Positions 16,394-24,519 of a DNA stretch of 64,000 nt are shown here, one piece after another (the first letter of the stretch is position 1; each line of letters starts with the position of its first letter). The notes below the pieces were generated by a model, which worked only from the letters and a program-made list of their open reading frames with translations, did no database searches and was not told where the DNA came from. Source of the stretch: Gemmatimonas sp. (GTDB lineage: Bacteria; Gemmatimonadota; Gemmatimonadetes; Gemmatimonadales; Gemmatimonadaceae). The DNA is taken from NCBI RefSeq assembly GCF_027531815.1, contig NZ_JAPZSK010000004.1:372001-436000 (forward strand). The letters run 5' to 3'. The translations under genes were made by a program, and so were the position numbers.

Positions 16394-18517
16394 TCAGAAC
16401 TCGATCTGGGTCCCCAGCTCCACCACCCGATTGGGTGGGATGCAGAAGAACTCGGTGGCGGACCGCGCGTTGCGCGCCATGAGGGCAAAGACCCACTTGC
16501 GCCATCGGGAGAGCACGATCTTGTCGCCCGTTCTCGCGGCCACCGGAATGAGACGTTCGCGCCCGAGGAAGTAGCTCGTTTCCATCGGTTTGCAGCGAAT
16601 GCCCATCTGGTCCACGACCTCGAGGACCTGCGGCACGTTGGGTGTCTGCATGAAGCCGTAGGAGGCCACCACGCGCCAGAAGCCGTGGCCAAGCGCCGTC
16701 ACGCGCACGCGTTCCGCGGCGCTGGTTTCCGGTACGTCCGCCGTCTTCACTGACACGAGCAGCACGCGCTCGTGCAGCACCTTGTTGTGCTTGAGGTGGT
16801 GCAGCAGCACGGGCGGTACGCCGTCGTCACTCCCGGTCATGAACACCGCAGTGCCGGCGACGCGGTGCACCTTCGACTTCTCCACCCCGTCGAGAAAGAG
16901 CCCGATGGGCATGGTGCCGTCGGTGAGGCGCTGCATGAGCAGCAACCGGCCGCGCTTCCAGGTGAGCATGAGCATGAACAACACGATGCCCAGCGCCATG
17001 GGGACCCAGCCGCCGTGCATCAGCTTCACCACGTTGGCGCTGAAGAACGCGAGATCCACGGTGATGAAGAGTGCCGCCACCAGAAACGCCTGCCAGGGTT
17101 CCCAACGAAAGCGGATGCGCGCGACAATGTAGAACAGCACGCTGGTGATGAGCATCGTGCCGGTCACGGCGATGCCGTACGCTGCGCCCAGATTGGAGGT
17201 GTTGCGGAACGTCAGCACGACGATCAGGCAGCCGACGGCGATGAACCAGTTCACCTCGGGGATATAGATCTGCCCTTCTTCCTGCGTGGACGTGTGCCGG
17301 ATCTCGAGCCGTGGGATGAACCCGAGGGCGATCCCCTGGCGCGTGGTGGAGAACGCCCCGGAGATCATGGCCTGTGAGGCCACGATGGCCGCCAGGGTGG
17401 CAATAATGAGCAGCGGAACGAGAAACCACTTGGGCGCCAGCAGGAAGAACGGATTCTCGGCGGCTGCAGGGTTCTCGAGCAGCAGTGCGCCCTGGCCGAA
17501 GTAGTTGAGCAGAAGCGCCGGAAAGACCAGGATCACCCAGGCCAGCCGGATCGGCTTGCGTCCGAAGTGCCCCATGTCGGCGTAGAGCGCTTCGCCGCCG
17601 GTGATGACGAGCACCACCGAGCCCAGTACGAAGAAGGACAACGACCCGTTGGCCTGCACGAACTGCACGGCGTACATCGGGTTCACGGCGGCGAGAATGG
17701 ACGGCTGCTGTGCAATCTCCACCGCCCCGAGCGTGGCAATCGTGATGAACCAGACCAGCGTGATGGGGCCGAAGGCCTTGCCCACGAGGTCGGTGCCGAA
17801 CCGCTGCACGAAGAAGAGCGTGGTGAGGATCACCACGGTAATGGGGACGATGTACTGCGCCAGCGAGGGGACCGCGAACTCGAGCCCTTCCATGGCACCG
17901 AGCACGCTCATGGCGGGGGTAATGATGCCGTCGCCGTACAGGAGGGCCGTCCCGAACAGGGCGAGCGCCACGAAGATTCCGCCCTTGGTGAACCCCTGCG
18001 GGGTACCGCGCGGGAAGATCAGCGCGAGCAGGGCGAACTGACCACCTTCGCCGCGATTGTCGGCGCGGAGCACGAAGCTCACATACTTGACGCTGATGAC
18101 CAGCGTGAGCGCCCAGACGATGAGCGACAGGACGCCGAAGACGTTGTCGCGGGTGGGCTGCAGGCCGTACAGGTGGCCGAAGATTTCCTTGATGGAATAC
18201 AGCGGGCTGGTGCCGATGTCGCCGTACACCACGCCGAGCGCAGTGAGGGTGAGAATGGCAAGGCGCTTGCCCGTGGGATCGGTGTCCCGGTGGTGCGCAC
18301 CGTGGGACTGCACCGGAAACATGCCGGTGTTGGAGCGCACTTCCTCTCCCGGCTGTGCCTCGAAGGCGTTCGAGGCGCCGGACTGGGTGGCCGGTGAGCT
18401 CGGGTGGCGCAGCGAGCTGTCCGCGATGGACGGTGGCTCCGTCGTGCCGTCGGCTGATCGTTCGGGAACGGCCTCGGCTTGATCTGCCGAGGCCGCAGGA
18501 TGCTGTTCGTTGGGCAT
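16394..18517 (-). CDS. kup: Low-affinity potassium transporter Kup
   Basis: A 707-residue KUP/HAK/KT-family potassium-proton symporter of the inner membrane. The core starts near residue 70 with KRLAILTLTALGVVYGDIGTSPLYSIKE, the N-terminal family signature, and runs through about 12 transmembrane helices to a cytoplasmic tail. The first ~65 residues are a hydrophilic, low-complexity Ser/Ala/Glu-rich extension not seen in short Kup proteins. The start is uncertain: ATG at 18517 is preferred, and GTG at 18559 is also in frame. Neither has a good Shine-Dalgarno site. It lies 93 nt downstream of the TolC-type gene on the same strand, so cotranscription is possible. Confidence 0.93.
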   Translation of the reverse strand: MPNEQHPAASADQAEAVPERSADGTTEPPSIADSSLRHPSSPATQSGASNAFEAQPGEEVRSNTGMFPVQSHGAHHRDTDPTGKRLAILTLTALGVVYGDIGTSPLYSIKEIFGHLYGLQPTRDNVFGVLSLIVWALTLVISVKYVSFVLRADNRGEGGQFALLALIFPRGTPQGFTKGGIFVALALFGTALLYGDGIITPAMSVLGAMEGLEFAVPSLAQYIVPITVVILTTLFFVQRFGTDLVGKAFGPITLVWFITIATLGAVEIAQQPSILAAVNPMYAVQFVQANGSLSFFVLGSVVLVITGGEALYADMGHFGRKPIRLAWVILVFPALLLNYFGQGALLLENPAAAENPFFLLAPKWFLVPLLIIATLAAIVASQAMISGAFSTTRQGIALGFIPRLEIRHTSTQEEGQIYIPEVNWFIAVGCLIVVLTFRNTSNLGAAYGIAVTGTMLITSVLFYIVARIRFRWEPWQAFLVAALFITVDLAFFSANVVKLMHGGWVPMALGIVLFMLMLTWKRGRLLLMQRLTDGTMPIGLFLDGVEKSKVHRVAGTAVFMTGSDDGVPPVLLHHLKHNKVLHERVLLVSVKTADVPETSAAERVRVTALGHGFWRVVASYGFMQTPNVPQVLEVVDQMGIRCKPMETSYFLGRERLIPVAARTGDKIVLSRWRKWVFALMARNARSATEFFCIPPNRVVELGTQIEF

Positions 18518-18610
18518 GGAGTTGATGCGGGAATACCAAATGTACACAGCGGGGCGCACGCGGTATACGGACGACTGGGGCCGTCTGGCCGGGGCCCCGA
18601 CGGCCCCCTG

Positions 18611-20014
18611 CTACATCTCCCGGCCGATCAGCGCGCTCAGCTGCGCGCGGGCGATCCGGCCGTCGAAGCGCGCCTGAATGAGCGCCTGCCGCGCCTGGTT
18701 GAGCTGCGTCTGCGAGGTCAGCAGGTCGAGCAGGGTGCTGGCGCCCAGGGCATAGCGCTGCTGCTGCACACGCAGATCCTCTTCGGCCGCGGCGATGGCG
18801 GCCACCTGTACACGCGCCCGTGCTTCGGCGTTGTCGAGGGCGCGCAGCTGCTGGGTCAGCGTCTGCCGTGCGCCCAGGCGCGCATCCCGCAACTGGGCTT
18901 CCGCGTTGCGAAGGGCCACATCGGTCTGCACCGTTTGCTGCTCGCGGACGAGGCCGTTGAACAGGGGGTAGCTGAAGTTGAAGTTCAGCTGCTGCCGGTT
19001 GGGATTGCCGCCCGAGAACAGCCAGATGTCGCTGCTGGAGAAGCTGCGGCTGGTCTGTGTGTACGCGTAGTTGTACGACATGGTCAGCGACGGCAGGTAC
19101 GTCGAGCGCTGCGCCTTGCGGCCGGCCCGGGCCGCCAGGAGGTTCGCCTCGGCCTGCATCACCGTCGGGCTGCGCGCGATGAGCTGCTCGAGCTCCTGCT
19201 CCGACGGCAATGGCTCCAGGGCATCCACCGTGTCGTCGAGCGCGGGAGTGACCAGCACCTGTGAGCCGATCACCCGCGTGAGCGCGGCATTGGCCACCCG
19301 CCGGTCATTCTCGGCGGTCAGCACGGCCAATTGCGCGTTGCCCAGCTGAATGGCCGAGCGGAGGGAGTCGGACTTGGTGGCCACGCCGGCCACGAAGCGT
19401 GCGGTGGACGCCTTGAGCTGCTGCTCGGCTTCCGTGAGCAATGCGCGCGCGGCCGCTTCCGATTCGCGCGCAGCGAGTGCGGCGTAGAACTGCTGCTTGG
19501 TCTGGAGCGACGCGTCGAACCGGGCCTGAATGGTTGCGGCGTCGGCCGCATCGGCCACGGCACGGCTGCGGGAGAGTTCATGCCACCGCTGGTTGCCGTC
19601 GAACAGCTGCAAGGAGGCCGCGAGACCGTTGTTGTAGTTCCACGGATCGCCGCGCAGCGGCACCAGCGCGCCCTGGAAGAACTGCACACCCTGGGTGCGG
19701 GCGCTGCCGGCGCTGAGGGTGAGCGCCGGCATGTAGGCGGCGAGCGCACTGCGGTTGGCGGCCGCGGCGTTGCGCTCCAGCCCGCGCGCGGCCACGGCGG
19801 CGGGGGCATTGCGCTGCGCCTGTTCCACGGCGTCCCGCAAACGAATCGGACGTGCTGCCTCGTCGCTGCGCCCGCCATCGCGCAGGGGGTCGCGTGCCGG
19901 CGCCCCGGCAGACTGGGCCTTGGACGACAACGGGGCGGCCAGCAGGACCGCCCCCATGGTCAGCACCAGCCGGCGCCAGCGATCGGTAGCCACTGGTTTC
20001 ACGGAATGAGTCAC
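18611..20014 (-). CDS. TolC-family outer-membrane efflux protein, last gene of the sigma-factor operon
   Basis: A 467-residue outer-membrane channel of the TolC/OEP family, with a signal peptide (hydrophobic run to about residue 33, ending SSKAQ) and two repeats of long coiled helices and beta strands. The typical C-terminal repeat QRYALGASTLLDLLTSQTQLNQARQALIQA is clear. It should pair with an RND or type I system; the RND pair on the opposite strand 2.3 kb away lacks its own channel. The GTG start overlaps the stop of the preceding LTxxQ gene (GTGA), so it is translationally coupled to the ECF sigma operon and may be controlled by that sigma factor. Confidence 0.9.
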   Translation of the reverse strand: MTHSVKPVATDRWRRLVLTMGAVLLAAPLSSKAQSAGAPARDPLRDGGRSDEAARPIRLRDAVEQAQRNAPAAVAARGLERNAAAANRSALAAYMPALTLSAGSARTQGVQFFQGALVPLRGDPWNYNNGLAASLQLFDGNQRWHELSRSRAVADAADAATIQARFDASLQTKQQFYAALAARESEAAARALLTEAEQQLKASTARFVAGVATKSDSLRSAIQLGNAQLAVLTAENDRRVANAALTRVIGSQVLVTPALDDTVDALEPLPSEQELEQLIARSPTVMQAEANLLAARAGRKAQRSTYLPSLTMSYNYAYTQTSRSFSSSDIWLFSGGNPNRQQLNFNFSYPLFNGLVREQQTVQTDVALRNAEAQLRDARLGARQTLTQQLRALDNAEARARVQVAAIAAAEEDLRVQQQRYALGASTLLDLLTSQTQLNQARQALIQARFDGRIARAQLSALIGREM

Positions 20015-20406
20015 TTGGATGTGCCGCGCGCGCGTTCTGCGCTATCGGCAAGACGCTGGTTACGCTCGATCAGGCGCCGGAAGGATTCCTTTTGCGCCTC
20101 ATCGAGAATGGCCATCATGCGCCCGCGGGCGCTGTCGCGCACCGAGTCGAGCGCCGGGCGGACCGCCGCCATGATCTCGCGGGAGCGCGCCCGGCGCCAC
20201 TCCCATGCCGAGTCCACGACGACCTTCTGTTCGGCGGTCAATCGGAGTTCACGGGCGAGCTCTTCCCGCACCGACTTCTCGTCGTTGAGCATGACGACCG
20301 GCTTGCTTACGGCCCGCTCGGCGGCGAAGCCCACGGCACCTCCGGTGAGGAAGGCGCCGAGCAGGAACATCATCGCGAGCGACTTGGGGCGGGGTGATGT
20401 GGACAC
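20011..20406 (-). CDS. Small membrane-anchored LTxxQ (Spy/CpxP/CnrR-like) periplasmic protein
   Basis: A 131-residue protein with one N-terminal transmembrane segment (MMFLLGAFLTGGAVGFAAE) followed by a highly helical charged domain carrying RLTAEQ, the LTxxQ motif of the Spy/CpxP/heavy-metal-resistance fold. Such proteins act as periplasmic chaperones or metal/stress sensors. The GTG at 20406 is preferred since it follows the putative anti-sigma gene by 11 nt; an ATG at 20373 would remove the short basic leader. It overlaps the TolC gene by 4 nt. In CnrYXH-type systems an LTxxQ sensor, an anti-sigma factor and an ECF sigma factor work together, and the gene order here fits that idea, but this is inference. 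Confidence 0.75.
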   Translation of the reverse strand: MSTSPRPKSLAMMFLLGAFLTGGAVGFAAERAVSKPVVMLNDEKSVREELARELRLTAEQKVVVDSAWEWRRARSREIMAAVRPALDSVRDSARGRMMAILDEAQKESFRRLIERNQRLADSAERARGTSK

Positions 20407-20417
20407 GGGTAGCCGGC

Positions 20418-20855
20418 TCAGTAGTCGAGCGGATTCAGATAGCGCTCGGGGGCATCCTTGGGCAGGTGTCGACGGCCCCCGGTGAGCGTGCTGCCGTCGA
20501 TGGGGAGCGGCATAGCGGTTTCGACGGCGGCGCGCGCCGCCAGCTCGCGAGCCCGGGCGCTGGCCGCCTGCCCGCGCACGAACGCCGCGCCGGCGGCGAG
20601 CAGCGCAATCGTGGCGGCCACGGAGGCCACGGCCCGCATGTCGGCGCCGCGCAGCTCGGCGAAACCGCTCCACCACGAGGGGCGCAGCTCCCGTACCACG
20701 CCACTGGTCGCGGTGGCCAGCCGTTGCATGATCGACTGTTCGAGTTCCCCCCAATACGCCTCGCCAGCGGGCGCCTCGTAATGCGCCCGCAATACCGCGG
20801 TCACCTGGGGATCCGCACCCGGGCTCCGCCCGTTGTCGTTCCGCGTGACAGTCAT
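20418..20855 (-). CDS. Putative anti-sigma factor, single-span membrane protein
   Basis: A 145-residue protein with a cytoplasmic N-terminal part of about 75 residues (YWGELEQSIMQRL), one transmembrane helix around residues 77-95 (VASVAATIALLAAGAAFV) and a short periplasmic tail. No zinc-binding ZAS motif (HxxxCxxC) was seen. Its ATG overlaps the stop of the ECF sigma factor by 4 nt, the classical arrangement for a sigma/anti-sigma pair. The function is inferred from topology and position, not from sequence identity. Confidence 0.65.
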   Translation of the reverse strand: MTVTRNDNGRSPGADPQVTAVLRAHYEAPAGEAYWGELEQSIMQRLATATSGVVRELRPSWWSGFAELRGADMRAVASVAATIALLAAGAAFVRGQAASARARELAARAAVETAMPLPIDGSTLTGGRRHLPKDAPERYLNPLDY

Positions 20856-21490
20856 GATCCACTCCGAAGATTGCTCAGCTGGCGCCGCAGGTGCGCCCGA
20901 GCATGATGCAGGTCCGATCGGGCCGTGCCCTCGGGAATTCCGAGAAGTGCCCCGATCTCCGCGTGCTTGTATCCCTCGACGTCGTGCAGCACGATCACCG
21001 CGCGCTGCCGCTCACCCAGGGTGTCCAGCGCGCTGGTGAGGCGCGCTCGCAACTCATCTGACTCTGCCGGGTCGCGATGCGGACTCGACAGCGTTTCCGG
21101 TAACTCGTCGGCGTCGCGCACCTTGCGACGTCGCGCGATGTCCAACGCCGCATTGGCGACAATCCGGTGCAACCAGGCCCCGAACGCCTGCTCCGGCCGA
21201 AAACGCTCGAGGGCCCGGAAGGCATGCAGGAATCCCTCCTGCACCGCATCCTCGGCGTCGTCGTGTGACAGGACGATTGCCCGCGCCACCGCGTAAGCAC
21301 GACGCTGATGACGGCGCACGAGTCCGGCGAAGGCTGCACTGTCTCCGGCCTGCGCGGCCAGCACCAGCTCACGCTCCTCCAGCGCCTCGGCCGAGAGCGG
21401 TCGCTCAGGGCCCATGCGATGGGTCCCCGATGCGGGAACCAGAATTGGCGTGGGAAGCGGGATGGCGGTCACGTGATCGGGTTGGGACAC
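20852..21490 (-). CDS. RNA polymerase ECF-type sigma-70 factor
   Basis: A 212-residue ECF sigma factor. Region 2 is seen at about residues 55-120 (LVRRHQRRAYAVARAIV, HDDAEDAVQEGFLHAFRALERF) and region 4 at about 150-205 (TLGERQRAVIVLHDVEGYKHAEIGALLGIPEGTARSDLHHAR), with a short linker. It should redirect RNA polymerase to stress or envelope promoters. The GTG at 21490 gives about 26 extra N-terminal residues; an internal ATG (MGPERPL) is an alternative. It begins 5 nt after the HD-domain gene and overlaps the anti-sigma gene. The target promoters are unknown; ECF operons are often autoregulated. Confidence 0.93.
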   Translation of the reverse strand: MSQPDHVTAIPLPTPILVPASGTHRMGPERPLSAEALEERELVLAAQAGDSAAFAGLVRRHQRRAYAVARAIVLSHDDAEDAVQEGFLHAFRALERFRPEQAFGAWLHRIVANAALDIARRRKVRDADELPETLSSPHRDPAESDELRARLTSALDTLGERQRAVIVLHDVEGYKHAEIGALLGIPEGTARSDLHHARAHLRRQLSNLRSGS

Positions 21491-21495
21491 CCGAA

Positions 21496-22116
21496 TTACG
21501 CATCGCTGGAAATCGCCGTTGAAGCCGAGTGGGGCTGGGGCACACCTGCGAGTCCCAGCGCGGCGGCGTTTTCCTGCATGGCCGCCAGGACCAGCCCGAT
21601 GTGTTCGTCGAGCGGGACCCCCAAGGCGTCGGCGCCCTGTACGATATCGTCCCGATTGACGCCCCGGGCGAACGCCTTGTCCTTCATCTTCTTCCGGACC
21701 CCCGCGACATCGACGTCGCGCACCGCCCGGGATGGCTTCACGAGGGCACAGGCCGTGATGAGCCCGGTCAGTTCGTCTACCGCGAACAGGGCCTGCGCCA
21801 TGGGGGTGGTACGGGCTACCCCGGTATAGTGCGCATGCCCGAGGATCGCCTCGAGGATCTCGTCAGGCCAGCCCAGACCGCGCAGGTGGCGCACCCCCTC
21901 CGCCGGATGCTCGGCGTCGGGTGCCTGCGCGTCGTTGGGGAAGCGCTCGTAGTCGAAGTCGTGGATGAGCCCCGCTGTGCCCCACGCTTCCTCGTCCTGC
22001 CCCAGCCGCCGGGCATAGGCGCGCATGGCGGTTTCCACCGCCAGCATGTGCTTGCGGAGGGACTCGGACTGGGTCCACTCGCAGACGAGGGCAAAGGCTT
22101 CCGCACGGGTGGGCAT
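21496..22116 (-). CDS. HD-domain (HDIG-type) metal-dependent hydrolase
   Basis: A 206-residue single-domain protein with the HD signature: LRKHMLAVE near residue 20, LIHDFDYE near residue 52, then HPAEGVRHL and LGHAHYTGV. Members hydrolyse phosphoesters of nucleotides or other phosphorylated metabolites. The substrate cannot be predicted. The ATG is preceded by six C residues and CAGAAT, a -10-like hexamer at 6-nt spacing, so it may be leaderless. It is the first gene of a close series with the ECF sigma factor 5 nt downstream. Confidence 0.8.
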   Translation of the reverse strand: MPTRAEAFALVCEWTQSESLRKHMLAVETAMRAYARRLGQDEEAWGTAGLIHDFDYERFPNDAQAPDAEHPAEGVRHLRGLGWPDEILEAILGHAHYTGVARTTPMAQALFAVDELTGLITACALVKPSRAVRDVDVAGVRKKMKDKAFARGVNRDDIVQGADALGVPLDEHIGLVLAAMQENAAALGLAGVPQPHSASTAISSDA

Positions 22117-22185
22117 GGGGGGATTCTGGCGACTGTCCACGCATCTCGGTAGGGGCGAACGACGCGGGAACGACGCGGGGGACCA

Positions 22186-22271
22186 CGCGCGATCGACTAC
22201 GCGCTGGAAGGAACGCGTTGGCACTCACGCGTTGGCAGCTACGCGTTGGCGGGAACGCATAGGGACGCGGG
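22186..22271 (+). repeat. Left core arm of element B
   Basis: 86 nt that are the inverted partner of 22971-23056, with about seven mismatches by eye. It carries three ACGCGTTGGC-type units. Confidence 0.85.
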
Positions 22272-22301
22272 CAACCACGCGCGCAACTACGCTGGGTCAC
22301 T

Positions 22302-22362
22302 ACGCGGGCGACGGCGCTGCGCTGGTCGCCGGGACGCGGGCGACGGCGCTGCGCTGGTCGCC
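22302..22362 (+). repeat. Tandem duplication (29 nt, offset 32) at the inner edge of element B left arm
   Basis: A 29-nt segment at 22302-22330 is repeated exactly at 22334-22362. Its first copy is also the inverted partner of 22878-22905 on the right side, so the duplication occurred within the arm. Confidence 0.85.
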
Positions 22363-22479
22363 ACGACTTCCGGCTGCCGTTTCGCCACGGCGACTGGGTT
22401 ACCGGCCCGCCGCGTTCGAATGCACCGATGCGCGAACGATTGATGACACAGATGACCTGTGGGTGTGGCATGCTGGCAC

Positions 22480-22851
22480 ATGCCCAAACGCTCCTTCCAT
22501 CGCTCGCGTTCGGCGGCGCGAGCCCTGTCCCTTGCCGTGCACACGGCCGCCGACGAGCTGGTGGCACGTCGCTCGCCCGGTCTGCGCAACCAGCTACTCC
22601 GCGCCGCGGTGTCGGTGCCGGCCAACATTGCCGAGGCAGAACAACAGACCAGCGACGCGCAGGCGCTCAACTTCCTGCGCGTGGCGCTCGGCTCTGCCGA
22701 CGAGGTAGGGGCGCATCTTGAAACAGCGGCAGATGCAGGGGCACTGTCACCCCGCAGATACACCGCCTGTCAGGGTACGCGACAAGTCGTGAAGACCATG
22801 CTGCAGCGCCTGATCCAGCGACTCGAACAAGAGAGGCTCCCCCGCCCCTAG
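22480..22851 (+). CDS. Four-helix-bundle protein of the S23 (23S rRNA intervening-sequence) family
   Basis: A 123-residue, mostly helical protein. The pattern RSARALSLAVHTAADELV, LRNQLLRAAVSVPANIAEAEQQ and ALNFLRVALGSADEVGAHLETA is that of the S23/IVP four-helix-bundle family, in which RxAxSVPxNIAEG is the hallmark (AEAE here). Family members are encoded inside 23S rRNA intervening sequences of some bacteria, and the fold is also that of the Avd protein of diversity-generating retroelements. Their molecular role is not settled; RNA or nucleic-acid binding is suspected. The ATG at 22480 fits the family start. The gene lies in the loop of a long inverted repeat, with no reverse transcriptase or rRNA nearby. 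Confidence 0.85.
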   Translation: MPKRSFHRSRSAARALSLAVHTAADELVARRSPGLRNQLLRAAVSVPANIAEAEQQTSDAQALNFLRVALGSADEVGAHLETAADAGALSPRRYTACQGTRQVVKTMLQRLIQRLEQERLPRP

Positions 22852-22900
22852 TCCGCCGATGCCCCTCCGCCTCTACCGCGACCAGCGCAGCGCCGTCGCC

Positions 22901-22972
22901 CGCGTGGTTGCCCGCGTGGTTGCCCGCGTAGTTGCCCGCGTAGTTGCCCGCGTGGTTGCCCGCGTGGTCCCC
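22901..22972. repeat. Tandem 12-mer, six copies, in element B right arm
   Basis: Six consecutive units of CGCGTGGTTGCC or its CGCGTAGTTGCC variant; the last unit is degenerate. The left arm has only two or three equivalents (GCGGGCAACCAC on its strand), which explains the unequal arm lengths. Confidence 0.9.
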
Positions 22973-23056
22973 CGCGTCCCTACGCGTCCCTGCCAACGCG
23001 TAAGTGCCAACGCGTAACTGCCAACGCGTTCCTTCCAGCGCGTAGTCGATCGCGCG
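22971..23056 (-). repeat. Right core arm of element B
   Basis: Inverted partner of 22186-22271. It is followed outward by TTGTTCCCCCGCG units that match AACGACGCGGG units outside the left arm. The TolC gene stop codon lies at 23102, only about 45 nt away. Confidence 0.85.
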
Positions 23057-23101
23057 TTGCTCCCCCGCGTTGTTCCCCCGCGTTGTTCCCCCGCGCGCGC
23101 G

Positions 23102-24454
23102 TCACGGCAGGCGTCGCACCGTTCCCGTGGCGCGTGCGAGAGACACGCGGGCGCCATGGTAGAGCGCCAGGGCATCGTTGCGGAGCGTCCGGGCCTGATT
23201 GAGCGAGAGCAGCGCACTGATGACGTCGCCGTTGCCGGCCACACCCGCGCGGAACCGTTCCTGCGCCTGCGCCACTTCCCGCTCAGCGAGACCGAGGCGC
23301 TCTCGTGCCGCCTCCACCTGTTCCGCCGCAGCCGTGAGCTCCAGCAGCGCCGCGCGCACCTCCAGTTCGCCCTGCGCCCGCGTTTCCTTGAGGCGTACCT
23401 CGGTTTCACGCGCCACCGCGAGCTGCTCCTCGAGGCGCGATTCGCGGCGGTACCCGTCGAAGAGCCCCACCGAGAGCTGCACGCCCCAGAGGTATGTGGG
23501 CAACAGTCGGTCGGCGTTTCGTCCAATGACGCCCTGCTCGACCAGCGCCGACAGCTGCGGCGTCCGCTCCCAGCGAATGGCCTTGGCCGCCTGCTGCTGG
23601 GCGAACTCCTGAGCACGCAGTGCCTGCACGTCGGGGCGCGCATTCAGGGCGGCGGAGAGGGCCTCCCGTTCGCCGGGGTGCGCGGCGTCCACCGGCAGCG
23701 CGCCCAGGGAATCCGCCAGCTCAATCGAGGCATCGAGCGGCGTGCCGGTGAGGCGCTTCAGTTCCAGGAGCGTGCGATCGCGATCGGTGCGGGCCGCGAT
23801 GATCTGCGCGCGTACCGCCGCCAGCTGCGACTCTGCCCGTGTCACGTCGAGGGCAATGCCTACGCCAGCCTGGAGCTGATCCCGCGCCATGCGCACCAGC
23901 TCCGCGGCGAGCGTGCTGTCGGCGCGACGTGCGCCCAGCTGGGCCTCCGCCCGGGCGGCCCGCACGTACGCGGTCGCCGCCGATGCCGCGGCGCCCTCGG
24001 CCTGCGCTTCCACCTCCAGTGAGGCCGCGCTCGCCGTGGCCTGCGACGCGCGCCACCCCTGATACCGACCGAGATCGAGCAGCGGGGCCTGTACGCGATA
24101 CCGCAGATCGAGCGTGGGGATGGGCCCGAGCAACTCCCCATCGGGGCGGAGTAACGGGCGTCCGGTAACGGGATTGCTGAAGGAAAAGCCGAACGTCGCC
24201 GAGTTGAGGGTACGCTCCGCTTGCTGCACCCCCGCCGACAGGTCGGGCAACAGGGCGCTGCGGCGCTGGGTTACCCGGGCCTCGGCCTGCGCCGCCCGCG
24301 CGCGCGCCACGTCGACCGCGCCGAACTGCCGCGCCGCCAGACGCGCCGCGTCGCCGAGGGACAGCCGCTGGGCCAGGAGCGGCGGCCCCATGGGGACGAC
24401 CAGCATGGCGAGGGCCAGCAGGAGCGACGAGCCCGTCGCGCGAGGACGTGTCAT
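23102..24454 (-). CDS. TolC-family outer-membrane efflux protein (second copy)
   Basis: A 450-residue TolC/OEP family channel with a signal peptide (LLLALAMLVVPMGPPLLAQ). The first repeat includes AARLAARQFGAVDVARARAAQAEARVTQ and the second ends QAQERFRAGVAGNGDVISALLSLNQARTLRNDAL, the typical TolC C-terminal repeat. It is about as long as the protein at 18.6-20.0 kb but diverged from it. It stands apart from an inner-membrane partner here; a hairpin separates it from the small membrane protein gene upstream, so it is probably transcribed from its own promoter. It could serve the RND pair at 11.9-16.3 kb or another pump. Confidence 0.9.
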   Translation of the reverse strand: MTRPRATGSSLLLALAMLVVPMGPPLLAQRLSLGDAARLAARQFGAVDVARARAAQAEARVTQRRSALLPDLSAGVQQAERTLNSATFGFSFSNPVTGRPLLRPDGELLGPIPTLDLRYRVQAPLLDLGRYQGWRASQATASAASLEVEAQAEGAAASAATAYVRAARAEAQLGARRADSTLAAELVRMARDQLQAGVGIALDVTRAESQLAAVRAQIIAARTDRDRTLLELKRLTGTPLDASIELADSLGALPVDAAHPGEREALSAALNARPDVQALRAQEFAQQQAAKAIRWERTPQLSALVEQGVIGRNADRLLPTYLWGVQLSVGLFDGYRRESRLEEQLAVARETEVRLKETRAQGELEVRAALLELTAAAEQVEAARERLGLAEREVAQAQERFRAGVAGNGDVISALLSLNQARTLRNDALALYHGARVSLARATGTVRRLP

Positions 24455-24467
24455 GAGGCAGAAACAC

Positions 24468-24497
24468 CACGGGCCCGACCGTGTGGTCGGACCCGTG
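24468..24497 (-). terminator. Hairpin between the 60-residue protein gene and the TolC gene
   Basis: On the minus strand CACGGG-T-CCGACC pairs with GGTCGG-G-CCCGTG around a 4-nt loop, giving a 13-position stem with one mismatch, then GTGTTTCT. It fits a terminator for the upstream minus-strand genes. Confidence 0.55.
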
Positions 24498-24519
24498 ATG
24501 AGCTTTCCATAGTTGAGAA

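Larger units (their letters stand above)
22157..23090. mobile_element. Palindromic element B with an S23/four-helix-bundle gene between its arms (IVS-like)
   Basis: Two inverted arms of about 170-215 nt, differing in the number of 12-nt units, flank a single small gene encoding an S23-type four-helix-bundle protein. The strict 86-nt core arms are inverted copies with about seven mismatches, and the similarity continues outward (GCGGG-rich units) and inward (a GCGACGGCGCTGCGCTGGTC segment). The tip CGCGCGATCGACTACGCG is shared with element A. Long inverted repeats around an S23 ORF is the structure of 23S rRNA intervening sequences, but no rRNA is nearby. Mobility is inferred, not shown. Confidence 0.6.

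Noticed and set aside
22480..22851. Diversity-generating retroelement accessory protein Avd
   Set aside because: The fold is shared with S23, but there is no reverse transcriptase, template repeat or variable-protein gene nearby.
22141..23100. CRISPR array
   Set aside because: The short units are tandem, without unique spacers of constant length, and lie in an inverted-repeat arrangement; no cas gene is present.
22873..23643. 256-codon minus-strand frame running through element B right arm into the TolC gene
   Set aside because: It overlaps TolC in another frame and its end consists of translated tandem repeats (TRATTRATT), so it is not a gene.
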